Source of the DNA: an uncultured Planctomycetaceae bacterium
GTDB taxonomy: Bacteria; Planctomycetota; Planctomycetia; Pirellulales; Pirellulaceae
Reading direction: 5' to 3'
DNA: 19,495 nucleotides
Assembly: GCA_903927685.1 (NCBI GenBank)
Contig: CAIYOB010000146.1
Coordinates: forward strand, 1 to 19,495
The position numbers were made by a program, and so were the translations under genes. Under the pieces are notes generated by a model. It had not been told where the DNA came from. It did not search any database and saw only the letters and a list, made by a program, of their open reading frames with translations. This document shows positions 7,601 to 15,600 of the stretch, piece by piece (position 1 is the stretch's first letter; each line of letters begins with the position of its first letter).

Positions 7601-8140
7601 CAGTTGCTGGCTGATTTCCTCCAGCCGCTGGGGCGCGGCCAGCAGCTGGTTGCGCAGCTCCTTGCGGCGATCGGCCCGCGTCTGGCGGTCGTTCTCGGCC
7701 TGGGCCTGCTTCAAGTCCGTCAGCTCGCGATCCGCCCGGGCCAATTCGCGTTCCCAGTCCGCCAACGAATTCGCCGCCGGCATCGCCGGCACTTGGTTTC
7801 GCAGGGCATCGATCCGCTGCTGAATCCCCGTCAAACGCCGGGGAACGGCGTCCGCATCCTGCTTGGCTGCCTCCGCCCGCTTGGTCGCGGCGGCGGCCAG
7901 GTTCAACGACTCCAAAGCCTGGGCGTACAGGCCGGCAATCCGCTTCTTCGTGGCGTCATCCAATTCGGCCGCGGCTTCCGCCTGGCGGCGACGGATTTCG
8001 ATCATCTCCGCCGTGAGCGGCGACTCGGCGGCCGCATCGGAACTCACCTGGCCGGGCTTCGCCCCCTGGGCGGCCCCCAGCGACGCCGGCCACCACACCA
8101 GCATGCCGGCCAGGAAGAGAAGAACGCGTTGGTTGGGCAT
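4694..8140 (-). CDS. Large mechanosensitive channel (MscK/MscM-like, MscS superfamily)
   Basis: This inner-membrane channel should open under membrane tension to release solutes during osmotic downshock. The product is 1148 residues, near the usual length of MscK and MscM in Enterobacteria. In order it has: a signal peptide (MPNQRVLLFLAGMLV... to about 25); a very long Gln/Arg/Glu-rich coiled coil, probably periplasmic, to about 480; many membrane helices from about 505 to 950; the pore helix LQEIFANFVAGLIIL; and the MscS beta domain starting FERPLRVGDIVTVEGVSG near 975, with NWDRQEFVVPNKEF, then the C-terminal alpha/beta domain. The longer reading frame to 8209 is not used: GGAGG at 8146-8150 sits five bases before the ATG at 8140, which also begins the signal peptide. 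It is transcribed alone, divergently from the DUF3500 gene. Confidence 0.93.
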   Translation of the reverse strand: MPNQRVLLFLAGMLVWWPASLGAAQGAKPGQVSSDAAAESPLTAEMIEIRRRQAEAAAELDDATKKRIAGLYAQALESLNLAAAATKRAEAAKQDADAVPRRLTGIQQRIDALRNQVPAMPAANSLADWERELARADRELTDLKQAQAENDRQTRADRRKELRNQLLAAPQRLEEISQQLASPTPADESPQVTLARRTELQARRQAIELEIPAHQAELAKYDAEDAVDMVRFQQDLKIQELALAERQRQLLDERVKQARAEAAGEAVRRAEEEAIRAQPLLQEFAVRNKELTQKAQLLAQQIGQTDQALSDAEAQLAIVQQEFKRAKDREKSVGLTKTVGAQLRKQEAALPDVRKYRRNLRDRQQTIEDVRYELFELEQERTVLAKPDVLIAGILGSAPPGLSAAEQQQLQSAAERVLDRKREYLDALIRSQQTYFDALTELDTTELQLVNQTEEFINYIRERVLWIRTGKALTSDWSIRDSDLWLIQPDQWVSVAGQLWQQVRSSPNVFALAALVFAGLFAVRRRLRHRIQELGQQAARRNCTHFRLTLRAAVLTLLVSLLWPAATWFLAWRLAASPDSSDFAAAVASGLWGLASAFFPVELLRQICRQQGLAEAHFGWPKPAAQTLRLNLRQLMITSMPLVFVTAVLHASDPERGYAVPERIGFILTCGLVSLFVSRVLHPTSAVLQEYLAFNQNGWLDRLKFVWYWLGVASPLVLAGLAFLGYYYTAQQLALRLLYTLSLLVLLVTVQAFLLRLLLVHRRQLSIQQAQERRAAMLAAAQGSATVAVSRPVIPVEEETVDLAHLSSQTQRIVTTAIAAAMLVGAWTIWSEVVPALNILDRWSLWSTVEPLTESATNAAGETVLVTRDVVRRITLVDLLLVSVIGVITLVAFRNIPGLLEIAVLQRLPLEASARYAVTTLASYAIILVGVVLGAGTLGLRWNQIQWLATALTFGLAFGLQEIFANFVAGLIILFERPLRVGDIVTVEGVSGVVSRVRIRATTITNWDRQEFVVPNKEFITGKLLNWTLSDQVNRIVINVGIAYGSDTERARNLLLKIAREHPLLLKDPEPVASLEGFGDSALNLVLRAFLPSFENRLNTIHALHTAIHREFAAAGLEIPFPQRDLHIRSLVPDNRLGLTQPTSAGKP

Positions 8141-8145
8141 GAGGT

Positions 8146-8150
8146 CCTCC
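8146..8150 (-). promoter_or_regulatory. Ribosome-binding site of the mechanosensitive channel
   Basis: On the minus strand this reads GGAGG, five bases before ATG 8140. It fixes the start 23 codons inside the longest open frame, at the first residue of a clear signal peptide. Confidence 0.75.
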
Positions 8151-8304
8151 GGTTCCACGCTCGGCACAGGATCGCAACCCGCAGCGTACCGCTCGATTCG
8201 CCAGTTCACAGCAGCCGCGGGGGGCAGACATTACCGTCATACCGCCGAGGGGTCAACCTCAGCGCGTGCCTGGCAACTGGGGGGACGGGCCAGAAGATCA
8301 CCGC

Positions 8305-8334
8305 TCGACAAGAGCATCGATCATCCGTTATGCT
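8305..8334 (+). promoter_or_regulatory. Candidate sigma70-type promoter for the DUF3500 gene
   Basis: TCGACA (8305-8310, five of six matches to TTGACA) is followed by 18 bases and TATGCT (8329-8334, four of six matches to TATAAT). Transcription would start near 8341, about 35 bases before the ATG at 8376. Judged by eye only. Confidence 0.35.
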
Positions 8335-8375
8335 TCCGAGGAATCGATGGCACGGACAGCGAGGAGTGGATCGCG

Positions 8376-9428
8376 ATGAGACGTCATTTGGCTTATGTCA
8401 TGGCTGTGACAGCAGCGCTGTCGGCGACCCTGGGCTGGGCCGTCTTGCAGGATGCTAGCACGGGTGCTGATCTGACGCGTGCCGCCCGGGTGTTTCTGGG
8501 CACGCTGTCCGCCGACCAGAAGGGCATCGCCCTGCTGCCGGCCGATTCGCCCTTGCGGCTCGATTGGCATTTCATTCCCAAAGATCAGCGCAAGGGCCTG
8601 CAGATCAAGCACATGGACGCCGCCCAGCGGAAAGCGGCCTTGGCCGTGCTGCGCAGCGCGCTCAGCCAGACCGGCTACGACAAGGCCACCAAGATCATGT
8701 CCCTGGAAGGCATTCTGCGGGAGTTGGAGCAGGGCCGCAGCGGCGGGCCGATCCGGGACCCGGAACGCTACTATTATACCATTTTCGGCGAACCGGCTGA
8801 AACGAGCCGGTGGGGGCTGAGCATCGAAGGGCATCACCTGTCCTTGAATTTCGTGGTCGACCAAGGCCGCGTGATCGGGTCGACGCCGACCTTTTTTGCC
8901 GCGAATCCCACCGTGGTCCGCGAGGGTATGCCAGGCAATGTGCCGGTCGGGACGCGAGTCCTGGCGGACGAAGAGTTGCTGGCGTTTCAGCTGTTGGACT
9001 CGCTGCACCCCGAACAGCGCAAGGCGGCGATCCTGGCGGACAAGGCCCCGGCGGACATCCGGGCCGCCGGCCGGCCGCAGGCGCCCGAGTACGCGCCGGA
9101 AGGGATTGCCTTTTCCGGCTTGAACGAGACGCAGCAGAAGCTGCTTCGCGAGCTGGTCGAGGTCTATGCGCGGAACCTGCCCGCGGATCTTGCGGCGGCC
9201 CGCCTGCAAGCGATCGACGTGGCCGAATACGACCGGATCTACTTTTCCTGGGCCGGCGCGGATCGCCCCGGGATCGGCCACTATTACCGCATCCAAGGCC
9301 CGACGTTCTTGATCGAGTTCTGTAACACCCAGCCCGATTCCGCCGGCAATCCGGCCAGCCATATCCACAGTGTGTGGCGCGATCCTACGGGCGACTTCGC
9401 GATCCCCGCCAAACGCGTCGGGGCGTAG
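8376..9428 (+). CDS. Secreted DUF3500-domain protein
   Basis: The 350-residue product matches the DUF3500 pattern along its length: GHHLSLNFVVDQG, TPTFFAANPTVV, a middle LADEELLAFQLLDSLHPEQRKAA, then FSWAG, YYRIQGPTFLIEFCNTQ, and the closing HIHSVWRDPTGDF. The biochemical role of the family is not established. Residues 1-23 form a signal peptide (two Arg, then a hydrophobic stretch), so it should act outside the cytoplasm. The open frame extends far upstream, but ATG 8376 is chosen because GAGGAG (8361-8366) lies nine bases before it and the signal peptide begins there. The His-rich spots GHH and HIHS, and the acidic Asp/Glu around them, could bind a metal; that is inference. It stands alone, with its own likely promoter and a hairpin after the stop. 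Confidence 0.88.
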   Translation: MRRHLAYVMAVTAALSATLGWAVLQDASTGADLTRAARVFLGTLSADQKGIALLPADSPLRLDWHFIPKDQRKGLQIKHMDAAQRKAALAVLRSALSQTGYDKATKIMSLEGILRELEQGRSGGPIRDPERYYYTIFGEPAETSRWGLSIEGHHLSLNFVVDQGRVIGSTPTFFAANPTVVREGMPGNVPVGTRVLADEELLAFQLLDSLHPEQRKAAILADKAPADIRAAGRPQAPEYAPEGIAFSGLNETQQKLLRELVEVYARNLPADLAAARLQAIDVAEYDRIYFSWAGADRPGIGHYYRIQGPTFLIEFCNTQPDSAGNPASHIHSVWRDPTGDFAIPAKRVGA

Positions 9429-9437
9429 CGCGCCCGG

Positions 9438-9492
9438 GGGGCGAGCGCCGCGAGCCTCCACCGGCAAGAACCGGAGACGCGCCACTCGCCCC
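9438..9492 (+). terminator. Possible terminator hairpin after the DUF3500 gene
   Basis: GGGGCGAG (9438-9445) pairs with CTCGCCCC (9485-9492), and CCGG (9461-9464) pairs with CCGG (9471-9474) across the six-base loop caagaa. The structure begins ten bases after the stop codon. No T-run follows, so it may only stabilise the transcript end. Confidence 0.35.
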
Positions 9493-9817
9493 TCGTGGCT
9501 CGGCCCCGGGCACCGCCCCCCAATTCTCAGCCTGAACAAGGCACTTTGGCCACGCCAGGGCATCGCGGCGCTTGCGGGTGTGCCCGTCGACCAGCAACGC
9601 CGACCCGCCGTCGGCGGACTGTCAAGGGCGTCTCAAGGCCCGACGGGGTGCGGCGGCGGGAATGCGGCATTTCCCGGCTGGGGGGAGCTGTCCGGAACGA
9701 CGATTTGGGGCTAATCTAAAGAGAGACAGGTGGGGCACGAGTGTGCGAGCGTGCACACCCCTCGACGGGTTCAGTCAAGCCTTAGGCGTCTGTTAACTCA
9801 CGAGAAAGGGGTCAACG
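9493..9817. other. Intergenic leader region before the baeRF gene
   Basis: No convincing gene lies here; the open frames are short, Arg/Pro-rich and unconserved in look. A hairpin GTGTGC-gagcgt-GCACAC (9741-9758) stands about 60 bases before the next ATG, flanked by GGGG on the left and CCCC on the right that may lengthen it with a bulge. GAAAGGGG just before ATG 9818 is a plausible ribosome-binding site. No confident promoter could be picked. The long leader may hold regulatory RNA structure, but I cannot name a riboswitch class. Confidence 0.4.
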
Positions 9818-10972
9818 ATGGACACCTTCAGCACCAGTGATTTGAAGCGGTTGACAGCGGCACAGCAGGGACCGTGCGTCTCGATCTTCATGCCCACGCA
9901 TGCCGCGGGGCCGGACGGGCAGCAGGACGCGCTGCGGTTGAAGAACTTGTTGGCTCAGGCCGAGCGTGGGCTGGTCGACCAGGGCGTGCGCGCGCCCGAT
10001 GCCAAGCAGCTGTTGGAGCCGATTCGCGGTCTGCCGACGGAGCATGCCTTCTGGGAGAAACGCAGTCTCGGTTTGGCCGTGTTCGTGAACGACGGGCTGT
10101 CGAATCGCTTTCGGCTGCCCCTGCCGCTGGAGGAAGCGGTGGTGGTCAATCGGCGTTTTCAGGTCAAACCGCTGTTGCCGCTGGTCGGCGTCCATGACCA
10201 GTACTTCGTGCTGGCGCTCAGTCAGAATCGCGTCCGGTTCCTTGCCGGCCGGCAGTTCGGCCTGCACGAGGTCAAGGTCGAAGGACTGCCCAAGGACCTG
10301 GCCCGGGCGTTGAACTACGATTCCAGCGAGCGGCCTTCCTTGGCCCACACGGCGTCCCGCAGCCAGGCGGGAAGAGCGTCGGCCGTGGTGCATAGCCTGG
10401 GCGGCGAGCGCGAGCCGTCCAAGGACGAGTTGGCCCAGTACTTCCGCAGCGTCGACGCCGCGCTCCGCGATTCGCTCCGGGATCAGCGGGCTCCGCTGAT
10501 CCTGGCGGGCGTACAGTACCTGCTGCCGATTTATCGCGAAGTCGCCAGCTATGGACATCTCGCTCCCGACGAACTCGCCGGCAATCCGGATCATCTTTCC
10601 GAGCACGAGCTGCATGAACGGGCCTGGCCCCTGGTCAAGTCGTACCTGGAGCGGGCCCGGCACGAGGCTGTCGCCAGGTACCAGGCCCTGGCCGGCTCGG
10701 GCAAGACCAGCGACGATCTCCGCCGGATCGTGGTGGCGGCACAGCAAGGCCAAGTCGAGTCGCTGTTCGTCGATCGTGCGGCGCACCGCTGGGGCCGGTA
10801 CGACGCAGCGACGGGCCACCTGACCGAACGTGCCACGCCGGCCGCCGAGCCCGGCGACGACGACCTGCTGGACTATGCCGCCGTGCAAACCCTGTTGCAT
10901 CGCGGCGCGGTGTACGCGTTGCCGGCAGACCAGGTTCCGGCGCCTCCGGCGGCTGCCATCCTGCGGTATTGA
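9818..10972 (+). CDS. Bacterial archaeo-eukaryotic release factor-like (baeRF) protein
   Basis: This 384-residue cytoplasmic protein resembles the baeRF families, bacterial relatives of eRF1/Pelota, most like the family 3 type. The N-terminal hallmark is PCVSIFMPTH at 19-28, followed by GPDGQQDALRLKNLL, then FWEKRSLGLAVF around 79-89. The middle part (about 125-240) has the VHDQYFVLALSQNRVRFL strand and the segment HSLGGEREPSKDELAQYF, then APLILAGVQYLLPIYR. The C-terminal third (about 265-384) has VVAAQQGQVESLFVDR and a final LLHRGAVYALPADQVP, as in eRF1 domain 3. Family members are proposed to act on stalled ribosomes or in stress; this is not proven. Where eRF1 has GGQ, the only similar tripeptide here is GGE at 195-197, so peptide release by the classical mechanism is doubtful. 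It is a single-gene unit. Confidence 0.82.
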   Translation: MDTFSTSDLKRLTAAQQGPCVSIFMPTHAAGPDGQQDALRLKNLLAQAERGLVDQGVRAPDAKQLLEPIRGLPTEHAFWEKRSLGLAVFVNDGLSNRFRLPLPLEEAVVVNRRFQVKPLLPLVGVHDQYFVLALSQNRVRFLAGRQFGLHEVKVEGLPKDLARALNYDSSERPSLAHTASRSQAGRASAVVHSLGGEREPSKDELAQYFRSVDAALRDSLRDQRAPLILAGVQYLLPIYREVASYGHLAPDELAGNPDHLSEHELHERAWPLVKSYLERARHEAVARYQALAGSGKTSDDLRRIVVAAQQGQVESLFVDRAAHRWGRYDAATGHLTERATPAAEPGDDDLLDYAAVQTLLHRGAVYALPADQVPAPPAAAILRY

Positions 10973-10990
10973 TCCGGCGGCAAGAAAGCC

Positions 10991-11020
10991 AAAAAGCCGG
11001 CAGATACGGGCCTGCCGGCT
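10991..11020 (-). terminator. Intrinsic terminator of the outer-membrane barrel gene
   Basis: AGCCGGCAG (10995-11003) and CTGCCGGCT (11012-11020) form a perfect 9-bp stem with an eight-base loop. Read on the minus strand the stem runs into TTTTT (10991-10995), giving a textbook rho-independent terminator 70 bases after the barrel stop. The hairpin may also serve the convergent baeRF gene, which ends at 10972, although no T-run follows on that strand. Confidence 0.8.
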
Positions 11021-11089
11021 CTTCGGGAGTATCATCCAAATCGTCGCAAGAACCAGGGCACGCTGTGGCGGGCACAGCGTGGGAGTGGG

Positions 11090-12430
11090 TTAGAAACGAC
11101 CCTCGACGCGAGCGACCACACCATCGAAGGTGATCGTGTCACCCATGTCGCGGAAGTCGTTGGCCTGGACCGCGTGGATCCAGTCTTCCGTCTTGACCAC
11201 ATTGGTCCAGGCGCTGAACACGTAACCGACCGTGGCCTGCAGGTGGCCGCCCGGCAGGTAGAATCCGCCGCCCAGCTCCAAGTCGAACGTGGGCACGATG
11301 CGGCCGGCCGTCCAGCCCGTGTCGACGCCGTAGTTGCTGTTGTTCTGCACCGTCTGCTGGTAGGTCGCGTCAAACTCGCCGGCCATCAAGCTGGCGAAGC
11401 CTTTCATGTACAACTTGACCGGCACGGCACAGTAGAAGCGTTCGCCTTCCAAACCGAGGCGGAGACCGGCCCCGTCGAAGTCGATGTCGGTCGCCACTTC
11501 GGACCGGTTGGACGGCTGGCTCAAGTCGTCGCTGTACCGCGCGGCAAACGCCTGTTCGAGGTTGCCGTAGCGGAGCCCGATCACGTAATCCAGGTTCGAC
11601 GTGCAGGTCTGCACCAGGTAGCTGCGGTAATCCAGGTCGACCAAATCGAACTGGATATCATGCCGCCCCGCGGCCTGCAGGCTGTCCCGCGCGGCATACT
11701 CGGTCGCCGGATGCAGCGGCAGGGCCGTGATCTTGTACGGAGCATCCGTGGTCAGCGTGTCCTCGGTGGACGTATCGAACCAGGTGTAGCCGAGTCCCAG
11801 TTCGCTGACCGCGTCCAGGCAGACGCCGAACCCGGCCCGGAAACCGGCGGAATAGTCCTGGTCCAAGACGCCCACGGGCGAAGTCTGGATCGGGATGCTG
11901 GCCGACGGAGCGCCGGTCGTCGGCAAATTCGAATTCGTCTCGACCGCATAGCAGACCTCGGCATCACGAGCCCGCAAGTACAGCCCTTCGACATACACGC
12001 GGAACGCGTAGGGACTGCACGCGCAGCAGGCCCCGCAGCCCTTGCCGCCGCAGTCATCCTTGCCGCTGGCCTCATTCTTCATCAAGTGTGCCACCGAGGG
12101 CGTTTCGGTCTGCGGTTCCGGTTGCGGTTCGATGCTCGGCGGGTTGGGCACCTCTTCGCCGACCATCGTCACGCGAAACGCGGGTTTAGTCTGGCCGTTG
12201 GGCGACCGCGTGATTTGGGCCGTCGAGGCCGGCACATTGCTGTTGGCCGCAACTTGGACAGGCACCGGCTGACCATACGGGCTGACCACCGCCGGCGCTC
12301 CGTAAGGAAGCCCGGAATCCGGCGTCGAGAGCGTTCGTCGGCCGAGCGTTTGAGCTTCGACTGTGGTTTCCGCCACGAGCAGGACCAACATCGAGCCCAC
12401 CACCATACAGATTCTCAAACTGGTTCTCAT
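11090..12430 (-). CDS. Lpg1974-like outer-membrane beta-barrel protein
   Basis: This 446-residue protein has a signal peptide (hydrophobic 8-20, likely cut after VEA at 26), a low-complexity Pro/Gln/Thr-rich linker (about 30-120), and a C-terminal barrel from about 140 made of alternating strands such as YAFRVYVEGLYLRA, AGFRAGFGVCL and LGLGYTWFDTS. The last residue is phenylalanine (RVEGRF), the signal usual for barrel insertion by the BAM machinery. The pattern resembles the Lpg1974/MOMP-like pore family that is abundant in planctomycetes. A cysteine cluster CGGKGCGACCAC at 127-138 lies between linker and barrel and is unusual; it may form disulfides or bind metal. ATG 12430 has GGGGGGAAAA upstream. 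It is a single gene ending in a strong terminator, and diverges from the haem protein gene. Confidence 0.75.
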   Translation of the reverse strand: MRTSLRICMVVGSMLVLLVAETTVEAQTLGRRTLSTPDSGLPYGAPAVVSPYGQPVPVQVAANSNVPASTAQITRSPNGQTKPAFRVTMVGEEVPNPPSIEPQPEPQTETPSVAHLMKNEASGKDDCGGKGCGACCACSPYAFRVYVEGLYLRARDAEVCYAVETNSNLPTTGAPSASIPIQTSPVGVLDQDYSAGFRAGFGVCLDAVSELGLGYTWFDTSTEDTLTTDAPYKITALPLHPATEYAARDSLQAAGRHDIQFDLVDLDYRSYLVQTCTSNLDYVIGLRYGNLEQAFAARYSDDLSQPSNRSEVATDIDFDGAGLRLGLEGERFYCAVPVKLYMKGFASLMAGEFDATYQQTVQNNSNYGVDTGWTAGRIVPTFDLELGGGFYLPGGHLQATVGYVFSAWTNVVKTEDWIHAVQANDFRDMGDTITFDGVVARVEGRF

Positions 12431-12554
12431 GGATTTTCCCCCCCATGTGAAAAGACCCGGTTTTCTTCATCGACTGCTACGACCGGTCACTAGAGATTCT
12501 TCGGCAGGCCGGGATCAAAGCCCCCATACCTCCCAGGTTCGCAGACCAGCAAGC

Positions 12555-12583
12555 TCGACCGGCCCGCGGCAATCGGCTATACT
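12555..12583 (+). promoter_or_regulatory. Candidate sigma70-type promoter for the haem protein gene
   Basis: TCGACC (12555-12560) and TATACT (12578-12583, five of six matches to TATAAT) are separated by 17 bases. The start of transcription would be near 12590, giving a leader of about 48 bases that contains GGAG (12628-12631) before ATG 12638. Judged by eye only. Confidence 0.4.
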
Positions 12584-12637
12584 CCACGCGCCCTCGCGGA
12601 GACGGTTCCTCGCCTCATCCAGCCCCTGGAGACAGCC

Positions 12638-15600
12638 ATGCGCCACGCCTGCCAATCCCCTCGGCCGCAGTCCTTCGCTTCCTTGCTCAAGCTCCTGCCC
12701 GCGGTCCTGCTCGCCGCCGCCATCCCGGCCCGGGACACATCCGCCGGGGATCTGCCCGAGAACTTGGCGACCACGGCCCAGGTCTCCGCCAGCAGCCAGT
12801 TCAACGACGCGTACCGGCCTCAGCTGGCCGTCAGCGGCGTGGTGCCCTCGGAGTTTCAGGAGGACGGTGGCGATTGGGCGCTCCGGGGCACGCCGGAGGG
12901 CTGGTTCGAGTTGCGCTGGAGCCAGCCGGTACAGGCGGCCCAGATCGTCTACTACGCGCGCGCAACCAGTCCGCTGCTGGAGTGCTTCCGGGACTATGAA
13001 GTCACGTTGAACGACGAGGCCCAGCCCGCGGTGCGCGGGACTTTCGAGCAACGCCGCGGACCGCAGGCGATCGCGCTCCCCCGGCAACCGGTGACGAAGA
13101 TCCGGATCGCGTTCCTGTCGTCCTACCCGAATTCGCCAAACCCGGGCGCCGCCGAGATCGCCGTGTATGCCGAGCCGGTCAGCGCTGCCCAGTTGGCCGA
13201 ATTGCAGATTCCGCCCAATGAAAAGACGCCCGCAGCGCTCGCCCTGCGCCGCGAGCTGCTGGACGGGCGGTTGGGCTTCCGTGAGATCCTGTTGGTCAAA
13301 CGCAAGCCGCTGGACATCTCGCACGTCTATGTCTACCACGTTGAAGGCTTTCGGCCCGGCGGCGGACTGTACGTGTATACCCCGCAGGAAGACGGCGGCC
13401 GGCTGAAGTGCATCTTCGACGCAGGCGAAGGCATGATCACCACGGCCGACCTGTCCTACGACGGCCGCGAGATCGTCTTTGCGATGCGCCGCGGCGGACA
13501 CGTGGCGTCGAATCCCGTGGCCCACATCGAGGACATCTCGCGGTACGAGGACGAGGCGAGCAACTACCAGCTGTTTCGCATCGCAACCGACGGCAGCGGG
13601 CTCGAGCAGCTGACGCACGGGGCCTGTAACAACCTGGACCCGTGCTGGCTGCCGGACGGAGGAATCGCCTTTATCTCGGACCGCAAGCCGGCCTATGCCT
13701 ACTGTTACGTTGTCACCTCGCCGGTCCTGTACCGGATGGACCGGGACGGCCGGAACCAGCGCCGCTTGTCGTCAAACTACCTGATGGACTTTACGCCTTC
13801 CGTCCTGATCGACGGCCGGATCATCTATACTCGCTGGGAGTACGTGGACCGCGCGGCGTGCCCGATCCAGAGCCTGTGGGCGATCAACCCGGATGGCACG
13901 GGCCTGACCGGCTTCTACGGCAATCGGGTGCTGTCCCCGGGCACGTTCATGGACGCCCAGCCGATCCCCGATGGCCGTGGCGTGCTGGCCGTGGCCACCA
14001 ACCACAACGGCTCGTGCCGCGGCGGGATCGTGGCCATCGATCCGGCTTGGGGCGCGAACGCGCGCGAATCGGTCCGCAACCTGACACCCGAGATCGACAT
14101 TTACGCTCACCGCGTCGGCGGCGGGCCGTATGGCAACGGGATGCTGGACTGTGGGATCCGCGGGATGTACGAAAAGCCGCTGCCGCTGGGCGGCCAACGG
14201 TTCCTGGTCTCCAAGGGCGGCGTGATCCAGCTCCGCGACTTTGACGCCAACGCCGCCTCGCTGTTGGGCCCGGCCGACGGCATGGGTTTCTACAGCCCCC
14301 AGCCGATCCGCCCCCAGCCGCTGCCGACCGTCCTGACCGGCAACGTCATGGACCGCACCGCGCAACTGCCCGAAGACGGTCGCGTCACCGGGAATTGGGC
14401 CACGGTCTTTGTGCAGGATATCTACCAGGGTTTGGAGCCGGCCGTGCAGCGCGGCGAGATCAAGCAAATCGCCGTCGTCCAGGAGATCGAGAAGAGCACG
14501 CACACACCGCAGAACAACCTGCGTCCGGACGGGCCCGGGATGCGGAACATCGCCGTCTTCGGCTTCCAGTTCCCGCTGGTCTCGTGCGGCGCGACTTACG
14601 CGCCGAAGAAGGTCTGGGGCTTTGCCGACGTCGCTGCGGACGGCAGCGCCGCGTTCCAGGTGCCCTCCGAAGTGCCGATCTACTTCCTGGCCCTCGACGG
14701 CGAAGGCCGCGCGGTCCAGCGGATGCGGTCGTTCACGCACTTGATGCCCGGCGAGATCCAAGGCTGCGTCGGCTGCCATGCCGACCGCAACACGCTCACG
14801 CCCGTCCGCGGCGGCCAATTGGTGCTGCGCGGCCCCGCCCAAGAATTGCACCAGCCCGCCTGGGGCGTCAAGGGCTTCAGTTATCCCGAAGTCGTCCAGG
14901 GCGTGTTCGACCGGCATTGCACCGAGTGCCACAATGAACGGGAACAGCCGGGCGGCGTCGATCTGACCGGCGACATGACCGACTTTTTCAACGTCTCGTA
15001 CGACGTGCTGGGCCGCACCGGCACGCAAGGCGAGAAGGAATGGCTGCAGCACGGCAGCCCATCCGGCGCCGAATTCGATCGCGTCCGCGGGATGAGCCCC
15101 TGGATCGAGTGGTTGTGGACCATCAACGGCTCGGAGACCAACATCCTGGAGATCGCGCCGCGCCGCTGGGGCAGCCCGGCCAGCAAACTGGCCGAGATCC
15201 TCCGCAGCGGGCACCCGGACGAAAACGGCCAGCCCCGGGTCGCCGTGCCCGACGACGACCGCCGCCGCGTCTATCTCTGGATGGACCTGAACATCCCGTA
15301 CTACGGCACCTCGTCGTCCAACCATCCGGAACAGCTCGGCAGCCGCCGCATGCTGCCGCTGGACCTGGACGCCACGCTCAGCGAAGTCGCCTCACGCCGC
15401 TGCGTCCAGTGCCACCAAGGGGAGCTGCCTCGCAAGTTCTACACGCGCGTGATGAACCCGGAAAAGAATAGCTTTCTGCTGGCGCCCCTCGCCGCCGCCG
15501 CCGGCGGCACGCAGAAGTGCGGCCTGCCCGTCTTCCCGTCCACCGACGATCCCGACTATCAGCGGATCCTGCAGACGTTCGCCCCGATCCACGCCCTGCT

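Noticed and set aside
8141..8209. Upstream extension of the channel protein by 23 codons
   Set aside because: It would bury the signal peptide and ignore the GGAGG placed five bases before ATG 8140.
7863..8375. Upstream extension of the DUF3500 frame by 171 codons
   Set aside because: It overlaps the start of the divergent channel gene, has Arg/Ser-rich composition and lies before a clear ribosome-binding site and signal peptide at 8376.
9493..9817. Short open frames in the region before the baeRF gene
   Set aside because: All are short, overlapping and Arg/Pro-rich, with no ribosome-binding site or recognisable sequence.
13772..15325. A 517-codon open frame on the minus strand
   Set aside because: It is antisense to the haem protein gene, which has three haem motifs and a signal peptide; the antisense product has no domain.
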